A stretch of 64,000 bases of DNA from Isoetes taiwanensis (GCA_021234155.1 JAJEKV010000025.1:1629995-1693994); one strand, 5' to 3'. Positions 8,990-20,539 are shown, counted from the first letter of the stretch. The notes: generated by a model from the sequence alone, not told the origin. Numbers and translations: made by a program.

Positions 8990-9790
8990 GTGCATGATTC
9001 TGTAGCAGTTCAAGCGGTTTTGATATATTGGATGAAACAATATGAACTCCAAAAGATTTTCCTTGTAGGTCTTGCCACTTCTACATGTGGGTATTTTCTA
9101 TCTGGATTTGCTCTTCAGATTCAGTGTAGAGCTATAGTAGTCCGAGAAAATTACAGTGAGATCCAGAATGTATGAAGGTTTCTGTAACTGTCTTGCAAAT
9201 ATACCTAATCCAAAGCACTTTTGACAACAGTTAGATGATGTTTTATGGACTGTCATGATTTCAGAATATCTATATCATGGGATGTTTTTAATAAGATGCA
9301 ACAAGGTGGATTTAACCGAAACAGAGTTACATATGCAAGCCTTCTAACAGTTTGTGGAAGTAAGAGAGCTCCAGCTTGGGGCAAACACATACATGCGTTT
9401 ACTATAAGAAGTGGCTTGAATTTGGATGTTTTTATTGGTGCTGCTCTTGTTGATATGTATATCAAGTGTGGTAATATTAAAGATGCTGAACGATTGCCAA
9501 CATTGAATCAAGTTGCATGGAATTCTCTAATTTTGTGTCACGCGGATACCAAAGGAGGTAAAAATGCATTCAAGCTTTTTGAGGAGATGGAACCTGAGCT
9601 ATCACTTGTGTTGGTCTGCGATGTGCATGCTATGTTGGAATGCTATGTGCAATGTGAATGTTATAGATGAGGGCATCTCTTATCTTATTCCATGAGTGAA
9701 GTTTATGGCATAAACGCAGCTGCTAAACATTATGAATGTCTGACTGATTTTCTTGTTTGTGCAAGTTCCTTGTATGATGCAAAAGACGTT
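8990..9790 (+). pseudogene. PPR protein fragment, right arm
   Basis: Plus-strand counterpart of 7490-8500. The clearest part reads ISWDVFNKMQQGGFNRNRVT, YASLLTVCGSKRAPAWGKHI, HAFTIRSGLNLDVFIGAALV and DMYIKCGNIKDAERL. That is two consecutive PPR units with the GKHIHA and VDMY.KCG signatures. Compared with the left arm a stretch of about 20 bp after ISEYLYHG is missing, shifting the frame. The upstream 61-codon frame (8990-9175) has its mirror twin at 8321-8503. Further down, SEVYGINAAAKHYECLTDFL continues the PPR. No MITE is present here. Confidence 0.75.
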
Positions 9791-9884
9791 TTCTTTTTTT
9801 CTTTATTTCTGGGTTCATGCAGTACTTGGGCATCTAATGTCCTCTTGTTAGAAACTTAATCAATTGAATTCTATTGTTTTTAGG

Positions 9885-10452
9885 AGCTTTTGAAGCTACT
9901 TGGCATGCCAGTATTACAAGCAAAGGGGGAGGCGGAAGCATTATGTGCAGAGCTAAACCAGCAAGGGGATTGTTGATGCATGTGTCACTCTTGATGGTGA
10001 TTTCCTTTTTTATGGTGCAAAGCACGTTATCAAGCAGTTCGAAATGAATTACAACGTGAACAGATTGTTAACGCTTTATTTCACATCATTCTTCTGAGTC
10101 AGTATGAAAAAATATTTGAGATTTTTAAATGATGTATTTGCCTAACCCAGAATCCAGTTGTGGAGTCGTATAGTGCACAGACATTGAATCACTACTTGGT
10201 CTAGGGCGTGAACATCTGGTGGCTCTTGGTTTATTGGTAGCCTGTGATTATAATCAGCAAGTGTACCTGGAATTGGTTGTGCTAATGCATTCCGTCGTAT
10301 CCTTATGTATCCAAAAGATCAAATTATACAAAGGTTGGGATTTTAATATTAGGAATTTTTATTCGCATCACTACTTATTTTCTGAATGTGGTGCCACATC
10401 CTAGTCTGCGAGCTCTTGAAAAAGGTGAGATTCAAAACCAGAGTAAGAGCAC
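9885..10452 (+). pseudogene. GEN1/SEND1-like XPG nuclease fragment, right arm
   Basis: Counterpart of the left-arm fragment. After a TTTTTAG acceptor it reads LLKLLGMPVLQAKGEAEALC then AELNQQG, the XPG-I core. An extra G after CAGCAAGG shifts the frame before the DACVTLDG segment. The second exon (about 10150-10340) gives LGREHLVALGLLVACDYNQQ, with GCDY changed to ACDY. The third starts LRALEKGEIQNQSKST and then runs into transposon arm sequence, so the Cys-rich segment seen at 6716-6800 is missing here. Confidence 0.7.
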
Positions 10453-11891
10453 TTGTGAAAGAGTCTGCAGAAAGAAGACTAAAGTTTTCAAGTGCACTTG
10501 TGAAAAATGTTTAAATGTAAAATTTGAGAACCACATGCCACATGTTCTACAAATTGTCATTTAATAAGTAAAGAAGTGTCTGTTTTTATGATAAATACAG
10601 AAGCATAAAAGGAAACAGGCGGCAAAGAATGTAGACTGGTGGGCTAAAACTTGCTTAAAGATAGTCAAAGAAGAAACTTTTCTAGATGATAGGATTATTA
10701 ATATATACTAAGTCCAACAAGTAGCCATCTGACAGGTAAAAGTACAGATTGCTAGGAGCTAAGTTTTCCCTCATAAGGATTCCTTTATGGCCGTAGAAGA
10801 GCAGGTGTTATACATCAAGTGGTAGCCACCAGAAATGGCAGCCTTGGAGGAATTTCCTTCTTACCATCTTCATTGGGCTTTGGTCTGTATCAGGAGGAAG
10901 TCGCTTCCTCTACTGTCAATTTAGTGTCTGAGGGTAATGGCAGAAAATAGTTCTTTCACATTCTTGGTCGTTATGTTCCACATTTTATTAAAGCATTAAA
11001 ATTTATTATTCCAGACCTCTATATGTTTTAAGGTGGACAACAATAAAGCAATAAAACAGTGCTTAATGCAAACATTCATTCAAAGAATTGAGTATCATTT
11101 TTCCTATTTCAGTTTATTTGTTGTATCATGTGATAGACCTGCAGCTCATGGTGTTAGCAACAAACAATGAAAACAATAAAGATGCATGAGCTAGGTAGAG
11201 GAAAATGCATCTAGACAAAAATGGAGCTAGTTAAATATTAAACATGACCTCTATGAAAAATGGAGCTAGTCAAATGTTAAACATGACCTCTTTGAGCTAG
11301 CCAAATGTTAAACATGACCTCTTTGAATTGATACAGTTGTTAAACATGACCTCTTTGAACTAACACAAATCCATTAAAAAAGATACAATTGTTAAACATG
11401 ACCTCTTTGCACTACATAGATCCCATTATCAAGCATGCATTCCACTGGGCATTAATAGCGAGTCAAACCTCACAAGTTTGGAACCAAAAGGAATGTTCGC
11501 ATTGTAACAAACTTCTCGTGGTTAACTTAACGGAGGCATGTGCGGGAAATTGAGTTAAAAAAAAAAAAAACTTAGCATGTGCGAAGCATTTTCCGTTAGC
11601 ATTAAGTTAGCACTAACTTAACGAAAAACATGCGAAAGAGTTACCGTTAGCCTTAGGTTAGCGTTAACTTAACTAAGGCTTGTGCGAAGCCGTTTTTTTG
11701 TTTGCCATTAAGTTAAGAAAAATAACATAACGTTTTTTGGTGCGAAAGGATTTAACTAATTTCCGTTAAGTTAAGGCGTTGACAGAAAATTAACTTAATC
11801 TTGGTGCGAACATAAAGATCTCTTACTAATTTAACTAGGCAGTTAAAAAATTTAATTTAATCCTAACTTAAAGGCAGGTGTGAAGGTACCC
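10398..11891. repeat. Right outer arm of the long inverted repeat
   Basis: Inverted copy of 601-2120, ending with the GGGTACC terminus at 11891 followed by TAA. It carries the mirror tandem array at about 11220-11420 and the TTAACTTAAC/TTCGCAC-rich terminal 350 bp. No insertion interrupts it. Confidence 0.8.
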
Positions 11892-11894
11892 TAA

Positions 11895-12999
11895 GACCTC
11901 TAAGAGACACTATACTATACACCCTCTAGGACATCCTTTAGATGGCTACTCCAAAGGTGCCATCCTATAGGTTAGATCATGTAAACCATCATAGTGGGAT
12001 ATCCACCCCGACTTTATTGGAACCTATCTTGGCCACCCTTCTGCCTTCCGTGAATCTCCGGTTAAAGAGAACCCTCGAATTATATCCGATTTGAGGTTGT
12101 TAGAACTCAGACCAATGTGGCTCGACTAATTGTAGGGCACCCTTTCCGCGCATCACAGGTCCATCCCCCTTGGATGTCTCCAAAGGTTTGTCAACAAGGC
12201 CCAATCACATGATACTTAATGACTTCTAGGTGCATCTTATATACACCTATGATCTAGATAAGCGTCATCTAATACAATCTGCTATTGTGTTTTGTATTGA
12301 AACTTTTACCTGGTTCTAGCTAGTCATGAAGCTCTAGCCTAAGATGATCTCATGTGAGTTTAATTTTCACCTTTTTTGGGAAAACGTATGTAGGAGTGTT
12401 GTACCTGCATCAGCAAGCCAAAACTTATAACTAGTTATGCATCACAAGATGGAACATCATGTGCTCATCATGGTTTTTCTCTTTTGGTTTTTTCCCACAT
12501 GCTTGTAGTAGAACAAAGATCTGAGATGTGTTTTGTAGGAAGCAATCTGCAGATGGCAAATTGAACTTTTTAAACTATTGGTAAAGTTGCATTTTTGTTG
12601 TTTTTCTCTTAGACGAAGAAATTTTTTGTTGTATGATATGTAAGCATAAACGATTATTTACATCCATGGGACCCCAATTGGGCCATGGGATGGGGACAGA
12701 GCAAAAGCATAAGCCGAAACAGAACTCGGCGCTATGCCCCATCACCAATCATATTGGGAGAGCAGCTAAAAGCAATCCAGCCAGGGATTTTGAGGCCATT
12801 GGCTAAGGATATACTATCCTCCCTGATACACTGCCTATTTTTTCTAAGGCCTCGTCTCGCGAACCTTAGATAGCTCCTCACGTCGTCGGGTTAATTGAAC
12901 TGCGAAGAGGTCCTCTTGCATAGAGAAGTTAGTGCCCTTCAGTTGATTCCCATGTTGTAGCACAAGCAGCCTATCCTGTGATGCTGAAAAATCTACTCT
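11895..12999. other. Unassigned intergenic DNA
   Basis: I see no gene, RNA or repeat that I can name. The stretch at 12000-12240 is less AT-rich than its surroundings but has stops in all frames. The frame at 12685-12873 has no recognisable domain. Confidence 0.4.
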
Positions 13000-13099
13000 T
13001 AAATGACGTGGACGATTTGCTCTTTAAGCACCCATTCTTTGTGCTATAAAGGTCCCTAGGCTCTGGACTAGGTCGTGATGTTAATGCAGGCTTCCCCGT

Positions 13100-14101
13100 C
13101 TAATATAGCCATGCACCTATATGTTTCTGCCTTGCATTCTGTTGAAGTGTGGGGAGTTGCAGCAGTCCTGTCAGGTCATGCTCAAGCAGCTGGGCATAGG
13201 TCCCTGCACGGTTGTAGTCCAGGCGCAGATGGGGCACCTGGGGTGTTGAGGCAGTAGATGCACGGGGAGCTTGCCAATGGAGATGCACGAACAGGGACTG
13301 GTGGTCTGAGTCCACTTCCTCGTCCCGAGTGTCTGTTCCAATGGAAAAATGGATAACCAGGTGCAGATCCTGTTCCTCAACCAGCAGATAATCCACCACA
13401 CTGGAGCCGCCCCCTTGGTTCTACTGTCTACAAGTGCAGCAGCTGGAAGATGGCCATTGTGCCAACCCATTACAAATAACCAGGACAAAGATACTACCCA
13501 GCAACAACAATTGCCTGCCATAGCACGAAATATGGTTGTCGTCTGATATCCTTGACCAAGCCACCTCTGCGGGGTTCAACTGTAAGACGTCCTCTGTCAG
13601 GGGCTCAAATTTTGGGACCTGCTCGGCTCTTGTGCGTGCATTAAAGTCGCCAAGCAACATAACCTTGCCCAACTGTTTGTGCTGCTGTATGTCATCATAT
13701 AGATCGACATAGGGCTCCAATCTATCCACACTCGAATGGGTGTTATAAAAGTTGCTCTCGGCATGTGGAAAGTAGCATGCTGCTATGAAGAGAATGCTGC
13801 CACTGTCATGCTGCACGTGCACCCACAAGTAGCGATTGTACATGTTTGTTTCGTGCAGCGAGACTGAGTGCCCCAAGGTTGCACGATAGTAGCAGGCAAT
13901 TCCGCCATGCCCTCGCTTGCCTGTGCACTCATTGAACACCGAGAAATGCAGATAGCCTGGGAGGTTCGGCAGTCTGTGCCCTACATGTCCCCATGTTTCC
14001 ATGAGAAAAATGAGATCCATATCTGGTGCAATAGAGTTGAGACTCTTCCCTTTCTGCCAAGGGAAGCCCTGACAGTTCCAAGATACCATCTGGAGGCACA
14101 A
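13100..14101 (-). pseudogene. LINE ORF2 apurinic-type endonuclease domain
   Basis: This domain nicks target DNA to prime reverse transcription. The frame at 14101-13421 reads MVSWNCQGFPWQKGKSLN (the WNxQG start of LINE ORF2), DLIFLMETW, GHGGIACYYRATLGHSVSL and GKVMLLGDFNARTRAEQV. These are the expected endonuclease blocks in order. After a frameshift near 13420 the frame at 13399-13100 continues with IGTDTRDEEVDSDHQSLFVH, which holds the SDH motif. The frameshift makes this copy defective. Confidence 0.85.
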
Positions 14102-14104
14102 TTC

Positions 14105-15390
14105 CTATTTGTTGGCATTTGATGTAGACGCTTGATGATCTGTTCCGATTGCAGGGGGAGCAGTGTGCGGCGCCTGAGCAGCAGTTGCAGGAGCAGTTGG
14201 AGCAGCGAGAGCAGGAGGTGCAGTAGGGGTACTGGTGGCAGTAGCAGGAGTGGCAGCAGCTTGATGCATTACCTCAGCAGGCGCCGGCCTAAAAATGCGA
14301 AGCTTGCCTGCCTCGGACCAGGCCTGCAGCGCCCCCTCGATGGCGGAAGTCCCTGACTTGAGCCAGCTGCGGCCGGTGGGACTCCTATTGCATCGGAGTA
14401 AGATCCTGGTCGACATACAGGGTAGCCCCCTTCAATTGCTTACTCTGACACAGAATTGCCTCATGCACCGTGAAGGTGACAACGCGCGGGCGATCTGTGC
14501 GTTGAGCCCCAAGGCGGCTTGCTCGAACAATGTGGACTGTAGTCTAAAATGCCATGCGAGATAGGATCTGATCCTGGATGGCGCTTGATGATTCTGCCTC
14601 CTTTGAGAGTCCACGTACCACCACATTATGACATCAGCGACCCTGCTCCTGCTGCTCACTGAGTCGCGGGGCAACATTAGCTGTCTCAGCAGGTGATGCC
14701 TGTTGTCTGGAGTATGTGGGCTGTTCACAGCAAGGGCGGTGTGGTGTGCGAGATGGAGCAGGTGGTGTATGCATGCCTGTTTGGCGACTTGTGGACTGTG
14801 GGGCATGTGGGCTTGTCTGACCCTGTGTTGCGGCCTCTGCTGCCTGGAGTCGAGAGCCTAGATCCTATTGAAATCTCTGCTGCTTGGCCAACTCATTCGT
14901 GCACTGCCGTAATTGTTCATGGACTTCGGAATGGAGGCCCCTGCCTTGCTGGGTAATAGTTGCTCGGAGCTCCTGTATCTCCTGATCTTGCGTCTCAGCC
15001 CTACTCTGTAGGGTTCTTAGCTCTGCCTGGCTAGCTTCGAAGGCGGCTCGGACGTTTCGTATTATGGTAGAGGCGGGAGATAGTTGCCACTGTATCCTGC
15101 TCAACACCCTGCTTGTCCCGTGCCATAGTCTCTATGGTGGTGAGGAGGGAATCCACCACGCGAGCTCGCAGGTCAGCAAGGCTCAGCTTATCCTATTGCC
15201 TCTCAAAGTGTGGAAGCCCGTCTTCTAACTGCTGCATGCGGGTCCCCATCTCTGCAATCCATAGCCTCTCCACTGCCAACTGTCTTTTGAGCACGTGGGA
15301 CTGCTGAAGATTGTATCTCTGCTGCCAGTCCTGCAATCCGGGTTCTGTTGCTCTCAATATGTTCCTTCATTTGTTTCATGGCCCTCGCCC
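14105..15390 (-). pseudogene. LINE ORF1 (coiled coil plus RRM-like nucleic-acid-binding protein)
   Basis: The segment at 15107-14865 reads RAAFEASQAELRTLQSRAET then QDQEIQELRATITQQG, a heptad-type coiled coil that would trimerise ORF1. Near 14620-14330 another frame reads NVVVRGLSKEAESSSAIQDQ, then TDRPRVVTFTVHEAIL and GATLYVDQDLTPMQ. This matches the RRM/C-terminal part of the intact ORF1 at 37499-38449 (RPDRPRHLLICF, GTIFSLQEDLSPIQ). An Ala/Pro-rich tail follows at 14105-14280. Several stops and frame changes break it. Confidence 0.7.
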
Positions 15391-15720
15391 GGGGAGTTCA
15401 CTTATAGTAAGGGGGGTATGCCATGTGCGTGCATAGGGTGATCAAAAACACCCCCGTATACGATTTCTTGAAAGGCAAATTCGACCCCTTTCGTACAAAG
15501 TTTATCCCAAGTAGTGGCAAAAAACCCCCCTACCTCTTACGTATACGTATGGAAATGGGTCGAAAAAACCCCCCTACAAGTCACTCAGGCACATTGTATG
15601 GCACTTACAGTGAATCCCCCTTGTCGTCTGTGCCTGTGTCGGGCTTGAGCAGCCTTCATCCGTCTCCCGGGTCAATCTCATAGATTGAACCTTCGCCCGG
15701 ATGGGATGGGATGGGACACA

Positions 15721-15897
15721 AGAGTACAAGAATATCCATATTTATAGGACTATGGAAGTACTCATATATACATTCCTTAAATACCTCCTCTCAAGAAAGA
15801 TATAGTACAAGAATATCCATATTTATAGTACTAGTACAAGAATATCCATATTTATAGTACTATGGAAGTACTCATATATACATTTCTTAAATACCTG
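15721..15897. repeat. Direct repeat of about 70 bp
   Basis: The block gtacaagaatatccatattt...atggaagtactcatatatac...ttaaatacct occurs at 15721-15792 and 15830-15897. A shorter partial copy lies between. Confidence 0.75.
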
Positions 15898-15929
15898 TCA
15901 AGAGCATGTGTCTATTATGTGCCAGAGGT

Positions 15930-16620
15930 GTATTTTCCATTGAGGACAATTGCCCACTTGTTTTGAGGACAATTGCTCACTTGTTTTGGACATTGGTAGA
16001 GTCTATTTTATTGTATGGTCCTAAAGCATGGGGGCCTGCCATTAGTGCCACTGCTTGGGAGAGCTTGGAATGGGTGCAAAAATCCTTTCTCATTTACAGC
16101 GTAAAAGTGGAAGCTATGATGCCATATGCTATTCTTTCACAAGGGACAGATTTTTGGCCTCTTCAACATTCTGCCATGAAGTGCCATATCCACTATATAG
16201 ACAAGGTGCATCACAAGGATGATGATAGGTATCCACTTCTAGCACTTGCCATGGGTAAATCTCCTCAAGGTGTTGGAAAGAGCATTGTAGTGTATAGTTT
16301 GCCCGCTGGTCTGTGCAACATAAACAATGCAGGATATTTACAAGTTCTGACCCCAAGCTTTTGGAATACTCTCTAGATGGTCACTAAAAAAAGGAAGAAA
16401 ATATGGGATGCACAGGCCTTGGTCCAAGATAACATTGTTCAGTATCATGTTTATATAAAATCACCACAAGATGATTTGCTTACTTCTTCGTCTAGGAAAA
16501 AGCATGTAATCATTGCATCAATTTGCACAGGTCCCACAAGCTTCGAATTGAAACATATAAATGGAAGCAATAGAAATTGGCATGAGAGGCGAGATTATAT
16601 GCATGTTGTCAGTTAATAGG
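15930..16620 (+). pseudogene. LINE ORF2 C-terminal fragment
   Basis: Reads LFWTLVESILLYGPKAWGPA, SLEWVQKSFLIYSVKVEAMM and PYAILSQGTDFWPLQHSAMK. It aligns with FRALVEPVLLYGVEVCGP, VQKAFLTRALRV and PLQHAALDRRIVYF of the LINE at 3772. A second frame (16377-16616) continues with the equivalent of HYKQHINP and MKKRRIIASIRTG (here KKHVIIASICTG). It is more diverged than the other copies, so older. No 3' tail is visible. Confidence 0.75.
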
Positions 16621-18017
16621 TTATTCATTACAAGAGGATAAGCAATTTAAGTCATGAGTTTTGTTATTTATGTGCTTAAAATAAGGATCTCAATCTTTTT
16701 AGCAACTGATATAATGAGTGACCATACCCCATGACACAACTGTTATCAGACATATTGTCAATGTTATCATCACTTATAATGTCATCCATTGTGTCATCTA
16801 TTATATCATTATCAGTGACATATTTGTGTCACTTATAATGTCACTTTTATTTCACTATTAATGTCTAGCATAATTATAGGATGTTTCTTTTGTACTTCTA
16901 TACATTTTCCCTATGGTTTTTATATGATTTCATGACCATATTTCGTGGAACATACAAATCCATATAGCTTTGCAAATATGCTCACATTAGTTTTATTGTC
17001 ATTTTCCAATGGTGAATCTCAAAATATCTTAAATAAAAATTTTATCCCTGGAATAGGGGTATTTTAGGGTTATTTGACTATGCGAGAGTCTGCTTCGATG
17101 TTTTTTTTTGTAGGCCTTGATGAAGCAGAGGTGAAGGAGCGCCATAACAGGGGTGGGTTTTTGCAAAGGGAAAGCAGCTGTGAAATATGAGCTTCCACGT
17201 ATGGCCACCGTGTACATGGCCGTCGTGAGCAGTTGTGTCGTGATGCTCCATCAATTGCTTTTAATATGCTGGATTAGGCTGTCTGAGAGCTTGACAGATT
17301 TATTATAGCACAACAAGGTAGATTCTTCTGTCAGCGCTTTCCCATCACAACCACCTTGATTTTTTTGGTGTGGGGTGAAACAACTCTGCTAGCAAGTATC
17401 CTAGCTAGCCAACCCGCAAAGGTCCCTTCCCTTTTTATTTATGTGTCGTATTTATAGAGCGGATGAAGCTAGATATGCCAAAGGTTTAACAACAAGGACT
17501 AGAAAGTTTTGCAAATTTTGGATGAGCTATTCCTCCCATGTTCTTGAGACCACCAATTTTGAGTACGTTACTCTAAAGTAGTCCTTTCTCTACGTTACTC
17601 TTCATATTTCGTAACATTACTCTTTTGTTCCTTGTAAATTACACTGTTTAATTCGTTTTCTCATACATTATTGCTTTGTATTTCTTGAAGCGTACTTTTT
17701 TTTGTGTAAATTACACTCTTTATGTTCCTTGTTTGATAATTTTTCATGATATGCTTTGCCTTTGGTGCAGATGTGAAACATTCCTAAGATCTCCCAACAG
17801 TAAAAGTCCTCATTCCAATGAAACTAGGTGAAGCAAGGGCAGTGTCACAGAAGCCATCTGTGATAAATAAAAAAAGAGTCTCTTCTATCAAAACAAGGCC
17901 AGTTCACTATAATTTGAATCTTACAACAACTGGGCAAGTTGGATATAAACTATCATTGGCCAAGTGTCCAACATTCATAGTCATTCCTAGAATTGACTCA
18001 ATTTTTGCATCCTGCAG

Positions 18018-18257
18018 CAAGCAAAACTACTAGAAATTGGATCGTTGCCAGCTGAACCTTTTGCCAATAACTCCAAGTTCCCAGGTAATTTCTTTCCTTT
18101 CATCTTGGTCAATCAAAACTTGGAGTTAAAACTTTTACTTATTATGTTTTAGGTGGTAGAACATCTGGATAGTGAAGGTTCTAATGGGCACGGGCCTTTT
18201 AGCTCAAGGTTGGCAAGAGACATTGCCACCTTAATAAAAGATGCGAAAGAAAAATAA
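18018..18257 (+). pseudogene. Two candidate terminal exons of an unrecognised gene
   Basis: A CCTGCAG acceptor precedes an open stretch (18018-18084) reading QAKLLEIGSLPAEPFANNSK, ending at CCAG|GTAATT. A GTTTTAG acceptor at 18152 precedes VVEHLDSEGSNGHGPFSSRL, then ARDIATLIKDAKEK and a TAA stop at 18257. Composition and splice signals look like real plant exons. The reading phase of the two differs by one nucleotide, so they are either decayed or not adjacent. I do not recognise the protein. Confidence 0.4.
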
Positions 18258-18589
18258 AGCTTGATGCTTGAGCAATTTTTTTTTGCCGACTTCATATCTG
18301 CATTTTCCTTGCTATTATTCATGAGCTATAGAGGAGCTCTTGAACCTTGTAAATTGAGCATTGGAGTGGAAACGGTATATACTACTTACCACATTTTATT
18401 TTAATCCTCATACTTTTGTATCATTCATTGTTATGTCTAGATATTTGCTTCGTGGACATTAAAAAATTCTATTCTATTCTATATACTGAGCCATTATTTA
18501 GACAAGTCTTATGTTTCATGCAAGTAAAGTGAAATCAATGTTTATACATGGATCTAGAATTCAAGATACATCCATATATAGCACACTAA

Positions 18590-18810
18590 CATGGGCCTAT
18601 TTTTGTACTTTTGTATGTTTTTTCCTATGGTTTTTATATGATTTGACGGATGTATTTAGTACGGCATACTAATGCGTACATTTGGAGTGCACATACACTC
18701 AATTTAATTTTTGTGACACTTTTCAATGGTTCCATTCCATGACTTTTCAAAATTAAATTTACTTCACATGCAATGCTCGAGAACCTTCAATTTCGAGTTC
18801 CAATTCCTAT
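18590..18810. repeat. Dispersed repeat, three copies in the window
   Basis: The signature tttttgtac...ttttcctatggtttttatat is followed by tactaatgcgtaca, a segment ending gtgcacatac and, about 90 bp on, atgcaatgctcgag. Copies are at about 16885-17010 (partial), 18590-18810 and 63690-63920. No coding or terminal structure is visible. Confidence 0.6.
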
Positions 18811-19291
18811 GCGCTGCAAACAGGAAAATATCAAAGATTTTGAGGAAAATAGGAGGCGGCTTATGATGGAGACGTTTTCTTGAGAAAGCATATACAAGGG
18901 TCTTATTTTGATTGTGTTGAATCTGGACTATCTTTTGCTGAATGCAGTTCCGATTGGTGATGGTCTCGACAATCCATTATTTATTTGTTGTTTTAGGGCA
19001 TCGTTGAGAAGGTAAAAGATGGCTTTTTAAGTATCTGCACAGGTTTTGGAGTCTCAGCCTAGGATCCTTCTGGAATTCTATAGTCACACAATATGTGGTC
19101 TAGCTCAGTCTACTGTATTTTATAAGGTGTCGTCCGTATAGAAAAGGTGTTGGAGAGTAGTAGGTACAACTAGAACCGTGTTACATGCGATGACACCACC
19201 CTAAAATACTGTTGTTTTGGCATTTGGCGAGTAAGCTCTTCTACCTTCCTTTTCTTTCCTCACTTTTTTGTTGTAACCTAATTCCTAATCA

Positions 19292-19388
19292 CCATGCTTC
19301 TACGGGTTCAAGAATAGAACCAAAAATACTGGAGCTTATATTCCTGCTGCTGGGTTGGGTACCTGGAAGGCCGAGAAAGGAGTTGTTG
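19292..19388 (+). pseudogene. Aldo-keto reductase N-terminal exon fragment
   Basis: Aldo-keto reductases are NADPH-dependent carbonyl reductases. The frame reads CFYGFKNRTKNTGAYIPAAG then LGTWKAEKGVVG. This matches the plant AKR4 N-terminus pattern F.LNTGA.IP..GLGTW.A..GVVG, the first beta strands of the barrel. A GT donor (TTGTTG|GTGAGG) follows directly, as expected for a first exon. There is no in-frame ATG close upstream (TAA at 19286), and the next conserved block GYRHIDCA was not found downstream. It is therefore probably an isolated gene fragment. The remaining frames to 19980 are not recognised. Confidence 0.55.
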
Positions 19389-19999
19389 GTGAGGGAAGAA
19401 TGCTGTCAAGGTGTTTTTTCTTGCCACTGCTAAACTTCTGCTCTAGATTTCTGGTGGAATTTTTTATTTCGATGTGCATTTGTATCTGGCAAGAGATTTT
19501 TGCAGGTTGTCGTTTAGAACTTCTTCAAGCACCAAACTTTCATATCTTCCCTTGGACTATAGGTTGGTTACTGACATATCAATTGTGCATACATTTATGG
19601 GAATCAGAAAGAGGTATTCATTATGATTATGCTGCCATGTTCATGTCAAGGTTTGATTTCAGAAGTATTGGCTGGAAGTAGTGTAAATGCTTTGGATTTT
19701 TTTTGCATTTATGCTGTTACAGGTACACAAATTTCTTTACTAAGATGGTTATAAGGACAGGATGGGTTCAAGTCCCACTAATTGGTAATATTTACTTGGC
19801 AAACTTGTTATCATCGTGCAGATATTTGATGCTACACGACGCTCTGTTTTACTATTTCTCATCAGGACAAGATGCTATAGATGCACACAATGCTGCAATT
19901 TCTATTCACAAGAGTATTCTCTCATGGATATTTATATTATCTTTGGTGGATAATTTCATTCATAGGCTTGGAAACCTATAATCTAGCATATGTTAGCAG

Positions 20000-20539
20000 C
20001 AATGTTGTTAAAAAACCCGTTTTTTATCTTTAAAGTACCTCTACAAAAATCCTTATGTTTTTTAAAGGATTTCTATGATTTGGTATGGCCAAAAATAAAA
20101 AATAAAAAAATTGCACATTCTTTGCACTGTTTTATTGGACATGTTTGCTACTGTTAAAATGCACATTTTTGCTACAAGTTACAAGACTTAGCATGCCAAC
20201 AAGTAAATCAGAAGCTTATGCTGCTATTAGAAACTATGAAGTTCAAGTACAAAGATATCATAGCAGTTTTGCCATGCACCTCTTAAGAAAGTTGAGAAAA
20301 ACATTATTAAACAGGTTAAGAAATTTAAGAATTTCATATACGAAGATAAATATGTTCAAGAATATCATATATTTGCATTAAAAAAACCACAGTCTAAGGA
20401 CTTTTAAGGATTTTTAAGATTTTAAAGATTTTTAACGTATTTTATATGAAATACATTTTTAAAGATTTTTTTCAAAAATTTTAAAAATCTTAAAAAACGT
20501 TTTTTAAACGTACGGATTTTGACGTACTTAACAACATTG
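20000..20539. mobile_element. 540-bp element with short terminal inverted repeats
   Basis: The ends CAATGTTGTTAA (20000) and TTAACAACATTG (to 20539) are perfect 12-bp inverted repeats. TAGCAG lies directly outside the left end and, two bases off, outside the right end, a possible imperfect 8-bp target duplication. The subterminal 80-120 bp on each side consist of repeated TTTTTAAGGATTTT-like motifs that fold back on each other. No coding. A hAT- or Mutator-derived MITE is possible. Confidence 0.45.

Larger units (their letters stand above)
601..11891. mobile_element. Composite DNA transposon with 3-kb inverted-repeat arms, PIF/Harbinger-like ends
   Basis: The two ends are inverted copies. 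The left begins GGGTACCTTCGCACCTGCC at 601 and the right ends with its complement at 11891, with one mismatch in 19. TAA flanks both ends (598-600 and 11892-11894), as expected for the 3-bp TWA target duplication of PIF/Harbinger elements. The left outer arm (601-2120) is collinear with the reverse of 11891-10398. The left inner arm (6831-8565) is collinear with the reverse of 10452-8915. A loop of about 350 bp lies between. No transposase is visible, so the element is non-autonomous. The superfamily call rests only on the TSD and the GGG ends; the identity of the ends and arms is directly visible. Both arms carry PPR and GEN1-like gene fragments. Confidence 0.75.
13000..15715 (-). mobile_element. 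5' half of a LINE (ORF1 and endonuclease)
   Basis: Minus-strand LINE lacking RT and 3' end. In transcription order it has a GC-rich leader with CCCGGG and repeated GGGGTTTTTT-like runs (about 15400-15715), a coiled-coil ORF1 and an APE-type endonuclease. It is cut off near 13000 just after the endonuclease SDH motif. It complements the 5'-truncated copies elsewhere in the window. Confidence 0.75.
16640..19290. other. AT-rich DNA with dispersed repeat and possible exons
   Basis: No complete gene is seen. The section at 16730-16860 is rich in TGTCA/TATAATGTCA motifs. A diverged dispersed repeat occurs at 16885-17010 and 18590-18810. A splice-like acceptor (TTTTTTTTGTAG) near 17113 is followed by a short open stretch that I cannot identify. 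Confidence 0.4.
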
